Assembly (NCBI RefSeq): GCF_015024225.1
Contig: NZ_JACJGM010000012.1
Span: forward strand, 62,001 to 126,000
Source: Nocardioides lijunqiniae
GTDB lineage: Bacteria; Actinomycetota; Actinomycetes; Propionibacteriales; Nocardioidaceae
Direction: 5' to 3'
Length of the DNA stretch: 64,000 nt
The notes under the pieces are model-generated. The model saw only the letters and a program-made list of their open reading frames with translations, ran no database searches and was not told the DNA's origin. The translations under genes and the position numbers were made by a program. Positions within the stretch are counted from its first letter, which is position 1. Each line of letters begins with the position of its first letter. Shown in pieces: positions 1 to 9,537 of the stretch.

Positions 1-70
1 TCGACGTGGCGCAGCCGGCCCGGCAAACGGATTCTCACTCCCACCCATCGGCATGGGAGGATCGGGCATC

Positions 71-1948
<1,878 letters not shown>

Positions 1949-1970
1949 CGCGGGTCACCCCCTCGCCCCC

Positions 1971-1985
1971 GTCACCCCCGGTGAC
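1971..1985 (+). terminator. Possible weak terminator hairpin after lepA
   Basis: GTCACC and GGTGAC form a 6-bp stem around a CCC loop, 22 bases after the lepA stop. There is no T-tract, so it could also be chance structure in GC-rich DNA. Confidence 0.3.
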
Positions 1986-2082
1986 TCCGCTCGTTCTTCG
2001 GGGAGTAGGACCGCGCCCGGACGGGTAGGTTGGTCCTCGTGACCGGTCGGCTCGACCGTCCTGTCGCGTCCGCACGAGGGTC

Positions 2083-2107
2083 CTGGGGGGCCTCACATCT
2101 ATGGGGG
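2083..2107 (+). promoter_or_regulatory. G-tract motif pair before the cupin-like gene
   Basis: CTGGGGGG at 2083-2090 and TGGGGGATCC at 2102-2111 lie directly before the ATG at 2112. The same kind of motif precedes other genes of the polysaccharide locus. It may serve as a ribosome-binding site using G-U pairing or as a shared regulatory site; the function is not known. Confidence 0.4.
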
Positions 2108-2111
2108 ATCC

Positions 2112-2996
2112 ATGAGCACGACATCGCACGACACCATCGGTCCGCAGGTCGACCGCACGTTCCAGCAGCAGCTGGCCAGCCGGACGCCGACGCGTTTCCG
2201 GCACAACCTCGCCGGCCACCCGCTGCTCACGCTCGACGCGATCGCCGACCTCGGCGCCGAGCTGCCGCCCGCGTCGGTCTCCGCCGAGATCGGCGACAAG
2301 CCGCTGGCAGCCGGCTCCGCCGAGAGCGTCGCGGTCACGGTCGACGACATCGCGGCGCAGATCCGCGACATCGCGGTCAACAGCTCCTGGTTCACGCTGC
2401 TGCACATCCAGCAGTCCGAGCGCTACGAGGCGCTCATCGACGAGATCATCGACGGCATGGCCGCCACCTCGGGCCTGCCCGCCGCCAGCCTGCGCCGCCG
2501 GATGGGCTTCGTGTTCGCGAGCTCGCCCCAGGCCGTCACCGCCGCGCACTTCGACATCGAGCACAGCTTCTGCATGCAGCTCCACGGCACCCGACTCCTC
2601 GGCTTCGGCAAGTTCGCCGACGAGGAGCAGCGCGCCCGGCACATCAAGTCGTACTGGAACGGCGACTTCGGTCGCTTCGACACCCTGCCCGAGGTCACCG
2701 CGGAGTACGAGATCGGCCCGGGCGACGGCTGCTACATCCCGCCCTACACGCCGCACTGGATCAAGAACTACGACAACACGTCGCTCTCGATGACGGTCAC
2801 GTTCTTCAACGACGACAACGAGGGCGAGTCCCTGGTGCAGGCGTTCAACACCAAGGTCGAGAAGCTCGGCGTCAGCCCGCGTCCCTACGGCGCCTCGTCG
2901 GGGCGCGACCGCGCCAAGGTCGGGTTCATGAAGGCCTACGGCGGCGCCAAGCGTCGGCTCGGTCTCGGAGGGACCGGAGGCGTCGGCTCCCATTGA
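2112..2996 (+). CDS. Cupin-like (JmjC-type) dioxygenase-fold protein
   Basis: 294-residue soluble protein resembling the JmjC/cupin-like hydroxylase group, which use Fe(II) and 2-oxoglutarate. An HxD pair (H146, D148, in AAHFDIEHSF) and a distal His (H215, in TPHWIKN) fit the 2-His-1-carboxylate metal site; the substrate cannot be read from sequence. The start follows the G-tract TGGGGGATCC directly. The last 71 bases overlap the convergent acetyltransferase gene. It stands at the edge of a polysaccharide locus and shares its upstream motif, so a role in modifying a surface polymer or its machinery is inferred, not shown. Confidence 0.72.
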   Translation: MSTTSHDTIGPQVDRTFQQQLASRTPTRFRHNLAGHPLLTLDAIADLGAELPPASVSAEIGDKPLAAGSAESVAVTVDDIAAQIRDIAVNSSWFTLLHIQQSERYEALIDEIIDGMAATSGLPAASLRRRMGFVFASSPQAVTAAHFDIEHSFCMQLHGTRLLGFGKFADEEQRARHIKSYWNGDFGRFDTLPEVTAEYEIGPGDGCYIPPYTPHWIKNYDNTSLSMTVTFFNDDNEGESLVQAFNTKVEKLGVSPRPYGASSGRDRAKVGFMKAYGGAKRRLGLGGTGGVGSH

Positions 2997-3984
2997 CCGC
3001 GGCGTGCCACCCGGCCACCACGGCCCGGGCCGCGAGGCCGTGACCCGCGCGCAGCCTCAGCACCGTCCGTGAGTGGTCCGCGAACGACCCCTTGTAGGGC
3101 TCGTCGCCGCGGAGCATGTCCAGCTCGCGGGCGCCCGCCCCGACGGCGTCGACGATCACGCGGTGGATCAGCACGGTCCCGGCGCTGCCGTGGGCGCGGT
3201 CCAGGGACCGCGCCACCTGGTAGAGGCTGAGCCGCTCGTCCGGGGTGAAGGCCAGGGACACCGCCACGACCTCGTCGGGGGAGGCCAGGACGTCGACGCG
3301 CGCCTCGTCGCGCGCGACCAGGTCCGCGAAGGCCGCCTGCAGCGTAGGCAGCTCCTCGAGCAGCGGGCCCCGCCCGTCGCGGGTCTCGTGCAGCCGCCGC
3401 AGCTCCTCGAAGGCCGCGGCCACGCCGTCGGCCGGCACCCGCGTGTGCACGTAGCCGTCCTCGGTCATCCGGCGGTCGGCCTTGCGGGTGGCGCGACGGA
3501 AGTTGGAGGACCGCGACGAGAGGTAGTCGCCCTCGTCGAGCGGCTGGTACGGCGCCAGGTCGAGCGCCTCGGCGGTCTCAGGCAGCGCGTCGGCCAGCCG
3601 CGACCCCTCCGCGAGGCCGACCAGGTCCAGGACCCGCGCGCCCGGCGCCGTGAACCACCCGCGCAGCGCCCGCTGGACGTCGGCCTCGCGACCCGGGGCG
3701 GCCAGGAGGTCCAGGTGGTCGGGGCACAGGACGCCCTGGCCGGCGAAGCGGTAGCGCGGCACGCCGAGGAGCCGGTCGCGCACCAGCGGGACACCGCCGA
3801 GCAGGCGTCCCTCCTCGAGGACGAGCACGGTCTCGGCAGCGGCCGGATCGGTCACCCTGCGCAGCCACGCGCTGCGGAGGAACGGGGACGGAAGTGGCTG
3901 CTGGGACAGGAGTGAGTCCCACTCCGCGGCGCGCGGACCCAGCTCGTCGACGACGAGCAGCGAGATCCCCCCGGGCGCCGGCAC
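2926..3984 (-). CDS. GNAT family N-acetyltransferase, CelD/BcsL type
   Basis: 352 residues with the layout of the CelD/BcsL group (double GNAT fold, Acetyltransf_6). Members are linked to exopolysaccharide synthesis and presumably transfer an acyl group from acyl-CoA to a sugar or peptide acceptor. Visible family features are a central basic stretch (SSNFRRATRKADRRM) and the C-terminal block with VSLAFTPDERLSLYQVARS and LDMLRGDEPYKGSFADH. No signal peptide or membrane segment is seen. The 3' end overlaps the convergent cupin-like gene by 71 bases. The next genes belong to the polysaccharide locus, which supports the assignment. The start is the ATG at 3984 with the MPAPGG N-terminus. Confidence 0.8.
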   Translation of the reverse strand: MPAPGGISLLVVDELGPRAAEWDSLLSQQPLPSPFLRSAWLRRVTDPAAAETVLVLEEGRLLGGVPLVRDRLLGVPRYRFAGQGVLCPDHLDLLAAPGREADVQRALRGWFTAPGARVLDLVGLAEGSRLADALPETAEALDLAPYQPLDEGDYLSSRSSNFRRATRKADRRMTEDGYVHTRVPADGVAAAFEELRRLHETRDGRGPLLEELPTLQAAFADLVARDEARVDVLASPDEVVAVSLAFTPDERLSLYQVARSLDRAHGSAGTVLIHRVIVDAVGAGARELDMLRGDEPYKGSFADHSRTVLRLRAGHGLAARAVVAGWHAAVNGSRRLRSLRDRADAWRRRRPS

Positions 3985-4132
3985 GGCACGACCCTAGTGG
4001 TCGTGCGACGACGTGACACTGCCCACCACGCTCGAGCCGGCTCCGGGGTGGTGACGACGCCCGGCTCGACCTATGGTGTAGGGAGCTAGAAGGTCCGTCC
4101 GCGCGCCTCGGTGCCGCGGCCGGACCGACCAA

Positions 4133-4144
4133 CTGGGGGGATAC
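4133..4144 (+). promoter_or_regulatory. G-tract motif before the coiled-coil gene
   Basis: CTGGGGGGATAC ends eight bases before the ATG at 4152. An inverted repeat GGTCCG/CGGACC lies shortly upstream. It matches the motif in front of the priming transferase gene (minus strand, 16983-16991) almost exactly. Confidence 0.45.
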
Positions 4145-4151
4145 GACAAGC

Positions 4152-4943
4152 ATGTCTGACGACACGAAGACCGCCGAGCACGCGTCGATGATCCGACGCG
4201 CGGCCACACCGTCCGAGCAGGTCCCGGCATCCGCGGAGACCACGCAGCCGGGCGAGACCGAGACGCCGAGCCCGTCGGCCGAGGCGCCGGAGGCGCCCGC
4301 CGACCTCGCCGCCGAGGCGCCCACCGTGGCTGCCGCGGAGGCGGCGGTGGCCGTGCAGGCCGCCGACGCCGAGGCGTCGACCGGCGTGCCGCTGAGCGCC
4401 GGCGAGCGCGCGAAGGCCCTGCGCCAGACCCTGAGCGGGCTGCGCGAGGTGGACGCCCTGCGCGCCGAGGCCAACCGCATCAAGGAGCAGGCGACCGCCG
4501 AGGCCGACCAGATCCTCACGCAGGCACAGGCCCTCTCGACCGAGATGCGGGTCGAGGCCATCGACGAGGCGGCGGAGATCGTCTCGCGTGCCCACGCGGA
4601 GGCCGACGGCGTGCGTCAGCGCACCGAGGACGCCCTCGGCGAGCTGCGCGCGGGGTTCCAGGACGTCGAGAGCCACCTGCAGGTGGCGCTCCGCTCCGTC
4701 GGCACCATGCTCGGCACCCTCGACGGGGTCCGCACGCCGCCGGCGACCCCGGCTCCGGCTCCGGCCGCCGAGCCCGTCTCGACGCTGCCCGACGTCGTGC
4801 CGCCCGAGCCGTACGCCGCCGAGCGCACCGCCGAGACGCAGGTCGTGCCGCACGACACGACGTACCTCCAGCGCGAGGAGCGCCGGGACGAGCAGGGCGC
4901 CCGTCCGCTCGGCTGGCTCTTCCGCGCCAGCTCGCAGGCCTGA
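4152..4943 (+). CDS. Ala/Pro-rich coiled-coil protein, unknown function
   Basis: 263 residues with no recognised domain. The first 80 residues are low-complexity Ala/Glu/Pro/Thr. Residues about 85-170 form a long predicted coiled coil rich in Ala, Glu and Arg, reminiscent of DivIVA-like or ATP-synthase b-like helices. The tail is again Pro/Ala-rich and ends in a short hydrophobic patch (LGWLFRASS). There is no signal peptide. It carries the G-tract motif shared with polysaccharide genes on both sides, so it may be a scaffold for that machinery; this is inference. The ATG is well placed after the motif. Confidence 0.6.
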   Translation: MSDDTKTAEHASMIRRAATPSEQVPASAETTQPGETETPSPSAEAPEAPADLAAEAPTVAAAEAAVAVQAADAEASTGVPLSAGERAKALRQTLSGLREVDALRAEANRIKEQATAEADQILTQAQALSTEMRVEAIDEAAEIVSRAHAEADGVRQRTEDALGELRAGFQDVESHLQVALRSVGTMLGTLDGVRTPPATPAPAPAAEPVSTLPDVVPPEPYAAERTAETQVVPHDTTYLQREERRDEQGARPLGWLFRASSQA

Positions 4944-4962
4944 GCCACCCGCTCCCGGTGGC
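4944..4962. terminator. Hairpin between convergent genes
   Basis: GCCACC and GGTGGC form a 6-bp stem with a 7-base loop in the 37-base gap between the coiled-coil gene and the convergent lipoprotein gene. It could end transcription from both sides; no T-tract is present. Confidence 0.4.
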
Positions 4963-4980
4963 CCGGGCTCCGCGGTCGTC

Positions 4981-5721
4981 TCAGGCCGCGCAGTCCGGGG
5001 CCGGGTGCTCGGCGTCCTCGCCGACCGGGTAGGCCACCATCGACTCGACCGTCGTCCCCGCCGGCAGCGGGTGGTACAGCTGCATCTGGATGCGGCGCGG
5101 GGTGCCGGCCTTGAAGCAGGTCCAGCGGCCCGACACGACGGCGATGAAGTCGCCGTCCGGCCCGTCGAGGAAGGCCTGCACCACGGCCTGACCCACCGGG
5201 CTCGCGGGGGACGTCACGTCCGCGACGACGACCGCGCCCAGGGTGTTGGAGGTCATGGTGACCGGGGCACCCCGCATCGCCGGGACCGGCGCGGTCTGCC
5301 CGGTCCGCCAGGCCACGTCGCGGTAGGCCACGTCGACCTCGGCCACCTGACCGGCGTCGACGCCCACGTCGAAGTAGAAGCCGTACTCCTGGTCGGGCTG
5401 AAGGTCGTAGACCGTGCAGCAGGTGCCCTTCTTCTCGGACGAGGTGGACGAGCCCACCGTCGCGCCGTCGGCGTCGCGCGCCACGAACTCGGCGGTCGCG
5501 TGGCGCAGGGTGCGCTCGCCGGGGTTGCGCACGACCACCGAGAGCATCCCGTCGACCTCGCCCCACGAGACGGTCTCCAGCAGCGGCGACACGAGCTTCG
5601 CGGACAGCTCGGGGTCGGTGACCTGCTCGCCGGACAGCTGTGCGGAGATGTCGGAGCAACCGGACAAGGTGAGGAGGCCCACGAGGCCCCCCACGACGGT
5701 CATGACGAAGCGGCTGCGCAT
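4981..5721 (-). CDS. Secreted lipoprotein, unknown function
   Basis: 246 residues starting MRSRFVMTVVGGLVGLLTLSGC, a clear lipoprotein signal with lipobox LSGC at about residues 19-22. The mature part looks beta-rich and holds a Cys pair in KKGTCCTVYDL. Its text suggests an extracellular Ig-like or adhesion-type fold, but I recognise no family. The frame stays open upstream, but the ATG at 5721 directly precedes the signal peptide and follows a G-tract (minus-strand CTGGGGGGATC). It is divergent from the kinase-flippase gene and shares its motif, so it probably belongs to the polysaccharide regulon. Confidence 0.62.
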   Translation of the reverse strand: MRSRFVMTVVGGLVGLLTLSGCSDISAQLSGEQVTDPELSAKLVSPLLETVSWGEVDGMLSVVVRNPGERTLRHATAEFVARDADGATVGSSTSSEKKGTCCTVYDLQPDQEYGFYFDVGVDAGQVAEVDVAYRDVAWRTGQTAPVPAMRGAPVTMTSNTLGAVVVADVTSPASPVGQAVVQAFLDGPDGDFIAVVSGRWTCFKAGTPRRIQMQLYHPLPAGTTVESMVAYPVGEDAEHPAPDCAA

Positions 5722-5723
5722 CG

Positions 5724-5735
5724 ATCCCCCCAGAT
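5724..5735 (-). promoter_or_regulatory. G-tract motif before the lipoprotein gene
   Basis: On the minus strand GATC, TGGGGG and GATC follow one another, so the G-tract lies between two GATC arms, just before the ATG at 5721. It is one of the recurring motifs of this locus. Confidence 0.42.
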
Positions 5736-5837
5736 CCGTCGGCTGCCGGAAATGCCCCGGCGCGCCTATCCTAGGCAGGTACGCCGCGACAAGGGGACCG
5801 GTCCACGGTCCGACGACGCTGACGCAGGCTGCGACAC

Positions 5838-5849
5838 GGTGGGGGGACC
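5838..5849 (+). promoter_or_regulatory. G-tract motif before the kinase-flippase gene
   Basis: GGTGGGGGGACC ends two bases before the ATG at 5852, with the G-run between GGT and ACC arms. A possible -10 box TATCCT lies at 5767-5772, which would give a leader of roughly 70 bases. Confidence 0.42.
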
Positions 5850-5851
5850 AC

Positions 5852-8725
5852 ATGGCACGGGGGGCACGATCGGCGCTCGAACCTGCCCTTCCGACCCCGG
5901 ACGACGGCGGCTCCGCGCGCGCCGCGACGGCTCCCCACTGGACGGTCGGCGACCGGCTCGCGGCCTTCGCCGTGCTGCTGCCGGCATCCCCTCCGGGTCC
6001 GGTCGTGCTGGCGCTGACCGACGAGCTGACCCCGCACCTGCTGGCCGCCTACCCCGGCGCCACGGCGCTCCCGGCCCGCTGGACCGCCGGTGACGACGCC
6101 CCGACCGGTGCCGGCATGGTCGTCGTCGACGCGCGCGCCCACGACCCCGAGAGCGTCCGGGGGCTGCTCGCCGCCGACGGCGTGCTGGCCGTCCTGGGCG
6201 AGACCGGCGACCACGTCGTGCACCCCAGCGCCGAGAGCCCGGAGGTCGTGTGGCGCCGCGGCTGGCCGGTCAACGTCACCAGCGGTCCCGTCCCGTGGCT
6301 GCGTCGCCGGGCCACCCTGGCGGTCGGCCGACCGGCGTCCGCGCCGCGACTGAGCCTCCACGGGCCCGCCCTGCCCACGCTGGCCGACGCGGTCATCGAG
6401 GACCTCGAGCGCGCCACCGGCCTGGGCGGGCGGCTCGTCGGGGTCGCGACGGCCGGCCACGCCGTGCTGCGCGTGCGACGTCCCGACGGCGACGTGGCCG
6501 TCCGGGTCTCGGTCACCGATCCCGACCGCGACCGCGACGCCGACAACGACCGCGCCAGCCAGGTGCTCGAGCAGGTCCCCGCGATGGCGGACTACCTGCC
6601 CGCCGTGGTGGCTCGCGGCCGCACCCACGAGCGCCCCTGGGTGGCCACGGAGTGGACCCCGCGCCACCGCGGCACCCTCAGCTGGCCCTGGCCGAGCCCC
6701 GAGCAGCAGTGGCAGGTCGCCGAGGACGTGGCCGGGGTGCTGTCGGACCACGTCACCGGCGCGACCGCCGTCGGCTGGGCCGACCGCTGGATCTCGGCGG
6801 CGGCCGTCGTGCCGGCCCCGCAGCGGGCCCGCTGGACGACGGTGCTGCGGGACCTGGAGGACGGGCTGCCGACGACGTGGTGCCACGGCGACCTGTGGCC
6901 CGGCAACGTGCTCATCGACGGCGCCACGCGCACGGTCATCGACTGGGACAACGCCTCTCCCGACGCCCCGCAGGGCATGGACGACCTGCTGATGCCCGCG
7001 CTGCGCGGCGCCGGCGACTCCGCCCGCCTCCCGACCGAGCGCATCCTGGCCCTGGTCGACGACGTCGAGCCCCTGGCCGGCACCGTTGTCGCGGGCCGTC
7101 GCTGGGCCGACTGGGACCGCCCGACGCGGCTGGCGCTGGCGGTGGCGGCGATCGTGCTCTACCTGCGCAACCGCTCCCTGCACGACCTGGGCGAGGAGAC
7201 GCTGACCCGTCACCTCGACGCGGTCGACGCCGCGCTGGTGCCCCGCGCCGAGGCCGATGCTGAGACGGACGAGGCGTCCGTTCCTCCGGCGTCCTCCGGC
7301 GAGGCCGCCCGGACCGCCCGCGGCGCCCTGTGGTTGGCGACCAACGGCGTCGTCGTCAAGGGCTCGCAGACGATCGTGCTGCTGACGCTCGCGGCCATGC
7401 TGGCGCCCTCGTCGCTCGGACTCGTCGCCCTCGGCACCCTGGTCGCCAACGTCTCCCTCGTCGTCACCAGCCTCGGCACCGCCTCCGCGCTCGTCTACTG
7501 GCGCGGCGACGTGATGCGCGCCGCCCGCACCGCGGTGACCGTCGGGGCCGCGATGGGCGCCGTGCTCGCCGGCATGCTGTGGCTCGCCGCTCCGTGGCTG
7601 GCCACCGCCCTGAAGGCCGAGGACGGCGGTGCGGCGGTGATCCGGGGCCTGACCGTCACGCTGCCCTTCGTGGCCGTGGCGGCGGTGACCAACGAGCTGC
7701 TGCGGCGTCGCCTGGAGTTCCTGCGGCGGATCATCCCCGACACCGTGTCCTCGATGGTGGGCGCCGTCGTGGCCATCGGTCTGGTGACGCAGGGCAGCGG
7801 CGTGATGGCGCTCGTCGTGGGGCAGGTCGTCCAGGCGGTGCTCACCCTCGCGCTCAGCTGGGTCGTGCACCCGCCGGTGCTGCCCGGGTGGAACACCGAG
7901 GACGCGCGCGGCCTGCTGTCCTACGGCGGCCCCTACGCCGGCGCCAACCTCCTGGAGCTGGTGCAGCTCAACGTCGACTACCTGATCGTCGCGCGGGTGC
8001 TCGGCGCGGTCGCCCTGGGGCAGTACTCCCTCGGCTTCCGCCTGGCCTTCATGCCCTACCTGATGATCGTCGTGGTCACCACGGGAGCGGCGTTCCCCTA
8101 CCTGTGCCGGATGCGCGGCCAGGACCTCGGGCGCGCGGCGACGGTCGTGATGACCGTGACGCTGACCCTGATCGCCCCGCTGTGCGTCGGCCTCGCGGTC
8201 TTCTCCGACCACCTCGTCCTGCTGGGCGACAAGTGGTCCCCCGGGGTGCCGGTGGTCGGCTGGCTCGCGCTGTACGCCGCGCTGCTCAGCGTCGGGCAGC
8301 TCGTGCAGACCTCGCTCAACGCCGCGGGACGCCCCGGCGTCTCGATGATGCTGCGCCTGACCCACCTGCTCCTGCTGCTCGGCACGCTGCTGAGCGTCGC
8401 GCACCGCGGCATCACCGCCGTGGCCGTGGGCCAGGTCGCGGCCGCCACCGTCGTGTCGGTGGTCGCCCTGGTGCTCGCGCGCGTCTTCGTCAGCGGCTTC
8501 TCGCTGCGCCGCCTCGCGCTCTCGCTGCGGCCCGCGGCCACGGGCGCGCTGGTCATGACGGTGGTCGTCCTGGCGGTGCGCCACCTGTTCCCGGTCGACG
8601 AGCCGTCGCTGCTCAACCTCCTCGTCGTCGGCACCATCGGGGTCCTCGCCTTCGCGGCCCCGGTCTGGGTCCTGGACCGCGAGCACCTGCGCGACGCCGG
8701 CCGCCTGCTGAGGAGGCCGGCATGA
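5852..8725 (+). CDS. Fusion of APH-type kinase and Wzx/MATE-like polysaccharide flippase
   Basis: 957-residue continuous frame with three parts. Residues about 30-160 have a Rossmann-like pattern resembling a decayed methyltransferase (MVVVDARAHDPES, LLAADGVLAVLGE). Residues about 180-470 form an aminoglycoside-phosphotransferase-type kinase with catalytic loop CHGDLWPGNVLI (D347, N352) and metal Asp in VIDWDN (D364), all intact. Residues about 485-957 are a 12-14-helix flippase of the Wzx/MurJ superfamily that would move lipid-linked oligosaccharide across the membrane. No start codon or stop separates kinase and flippase, so this is a fusion, not two genes. It heads an operon: its stop overlaps the deacetylase start (ATGA). 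Confidence 0.85.
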   Translation: MARGARSALEPALPTPDDGGSARAATAPHWTVGDRLAAFAVLLPASPPGPVVLALTDELTPHLLAAYPGATALPARWTAGDDAPTGAGMVVVDARAHDPESVRGLLAADGVLAVLGETGDHVVHPSAESPEVVWRRGWPVNVTSGPVPWLRRRATLAVGRPASAPRLSLHGPALPTLADAVIEDLERATGLGGRLVGVATAGHAVLRVRRPDGDVAVRVSVTDPDRDRDADNDRASQVLEQVPAMADYLPAVVARGRTHERPWVATEWTPRHRGTLSWPWPSPEQQWQVAEDVAGVLSDHVTGATAVGWADRWISAAAVVPAPQRARWTTVLRDLEDGLPTTWCHGDLWPGNVLIDGATRTVIDWDNASPDAPQGMDDLLMPALRGAGDSARLPTERILALVDDVEPLAGTVVAGRRWADWDRPTRLALAVAAIVLYLRNRSLHDLGEETLTRHLDAVDAALVPRAEADAETDEASVPPASSGEAARTARGALWLATNGVVVKGSQTIVLLTLAAMLAPSSLGLVALGTLVANVSLVVTSLGTASALVYWRGDVMRAARTAVTVGAAMGAVLAGMLWLAAPWLATALKAEDGGAAVIRGLTVTLPFVAVAAVTNELLRRRLEFLRRIIPDTVSSMVGAVVAIGLVTQGSGVMALVVGQVVQAVLTLALSWVVHPPVLPGWNTEDARGLLSYGGPYAGANLLELVQLNVDYLIVARVLGAVALGQYSLGFRLAFMPYLMIVVVTTGAAFPYLCRMRGQDLGRAATVVMTVTLTLIAPLCVGLAVFSDHLVLLGDKWSPGVPVVGWLALYAALLSVGQLVQTSLNAAGRPGVSMMLRLTHLLLLLGTLLSVAHRGITAVAVGQVAAATVVSVVALVLARVFVSGFSLRRLALSLRPAATGALVMTVVVLAVRHLFPVDEPSLLNLLVVGTIGVLAFAAPVWVLDREHLRDAGRLLRRPA

Positions 8726-9537
8726 GACCCGAGCTCCGCGCCATGGGCCACGCCCTGCGGCCGTTCACCGCCGCGGCCCGCCGCCTGCGCCGCCAGCCCG
8801 GGCTGACGCTCATCGGCTGGCACCGCGTCGACGACTTCTGCGGCGACCTCTCGACGCCCGTCGACAGCTTCCGCCGCCACCTCGACGAGCTCGAGGCCTG
8901 GGGAGCGCACGTGCTCCCGCTGGACGAGGCGGTCGCCCGCCTCGACGCGGGCACGCTTCCGGACCGCGCGGTCGCCCTCACCTTCGACGACGGCTACGCC
9001 AGCGTCGTGGAGGTGGCGTGGCCGATGCTGAAGGAGCGCGGTCTCCCGGCCACGCTGTACGCGGTCTCGGGCTACCTCGGGTCGGACCGTCGCCTGCCCT
9101 GGGACCTCGGTCAGCCCGACCACGACGGGCTCCGGCTGGTCAGCGCCGACGGGCTGGTCGCCGCCTGCGAGGACGGGCTCGACATCGGGTCCCACACGGT
9201 GAGCCACCCGTGGCTGCCGCGGCTGGGCACCCGGGAGCTGCGGCGCGAGCTGGAGGAGTCGAAGCTCGCGCTCGAGGACCTGCTCGGCCGCGCCGTCACG
9301 TCGGTGGCCTACCCGACCGGTGGGTGGGACCCCGGCGTACGCCGTGCGGCCGAGGAGGCCGGCTACGCCACCGGCATCACCGTCGACCGCGGCCTCAACA
9401 CCGCCCGGACCCCGAAGCACTCGCTGCGCCGGGCCTTCGTGCCGCACGACCCGCGCAACGTCCGGCCGCTGCTCGACGGCGGCTACACGGTGCTGCGCCC
9501 CCTGGACACCCTGCGCCGCCAGGAGACCCCGTGGTGA
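8722..9537 (+). CDS. Polysaccharide deacetylase family protein
   Basis: 271-residue NodB-like (CE4) enzyme expected to remove N- or O-acetyl groups from a carbohydrate. Motif 1 is ALTFDDGYAS (about residues 90-99), with the two adjacent Asp residues as catalytic base and metal ligand. The HxxxH metal motif appears as SHTVSHP, and a later motif as AYPTGGWD. There is no signal peptide, so action on cytoplasmic lipid-linked intermediates is possible. The ATG overlaps the flippase stop and AGGAGG sits about 6 bases ahead. The stop overlaps the next start (GTGA), so it is translationally coupled on both sides. Confidence 0.88.
   Translation: MRPELRAMGHALRPFTAAARRLRRQPGLTLIGWHRVDDFCGDLSTPVDSFRRHLDELEAWGAHVLPLDEAVARLDAGTLPDRAVALTFDDGYASVVEVAWPMLKERGLPATLYAVSGYLGSDRRLPWDLGQPDHDGLRLVSADGLVAACEDGLDIGSHTVSHPWLPRLGTRELRRELEESKLALEDLLGRAVTSVAYPTGGWDPGVRRAAEEAGYATGITVDRGLNTARTPKHSLRRAFVPHDPRNVRPLLDGGYTVLRPLDTLRRQETPW

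Noticed and set aside
5852..8725. Splitting the kinase and flippase into two genes
   Set aside because: No ATG, GTG or TTG with a ribosome-binding site occurs near residues 470-490 and the linker is in frame without a stop.
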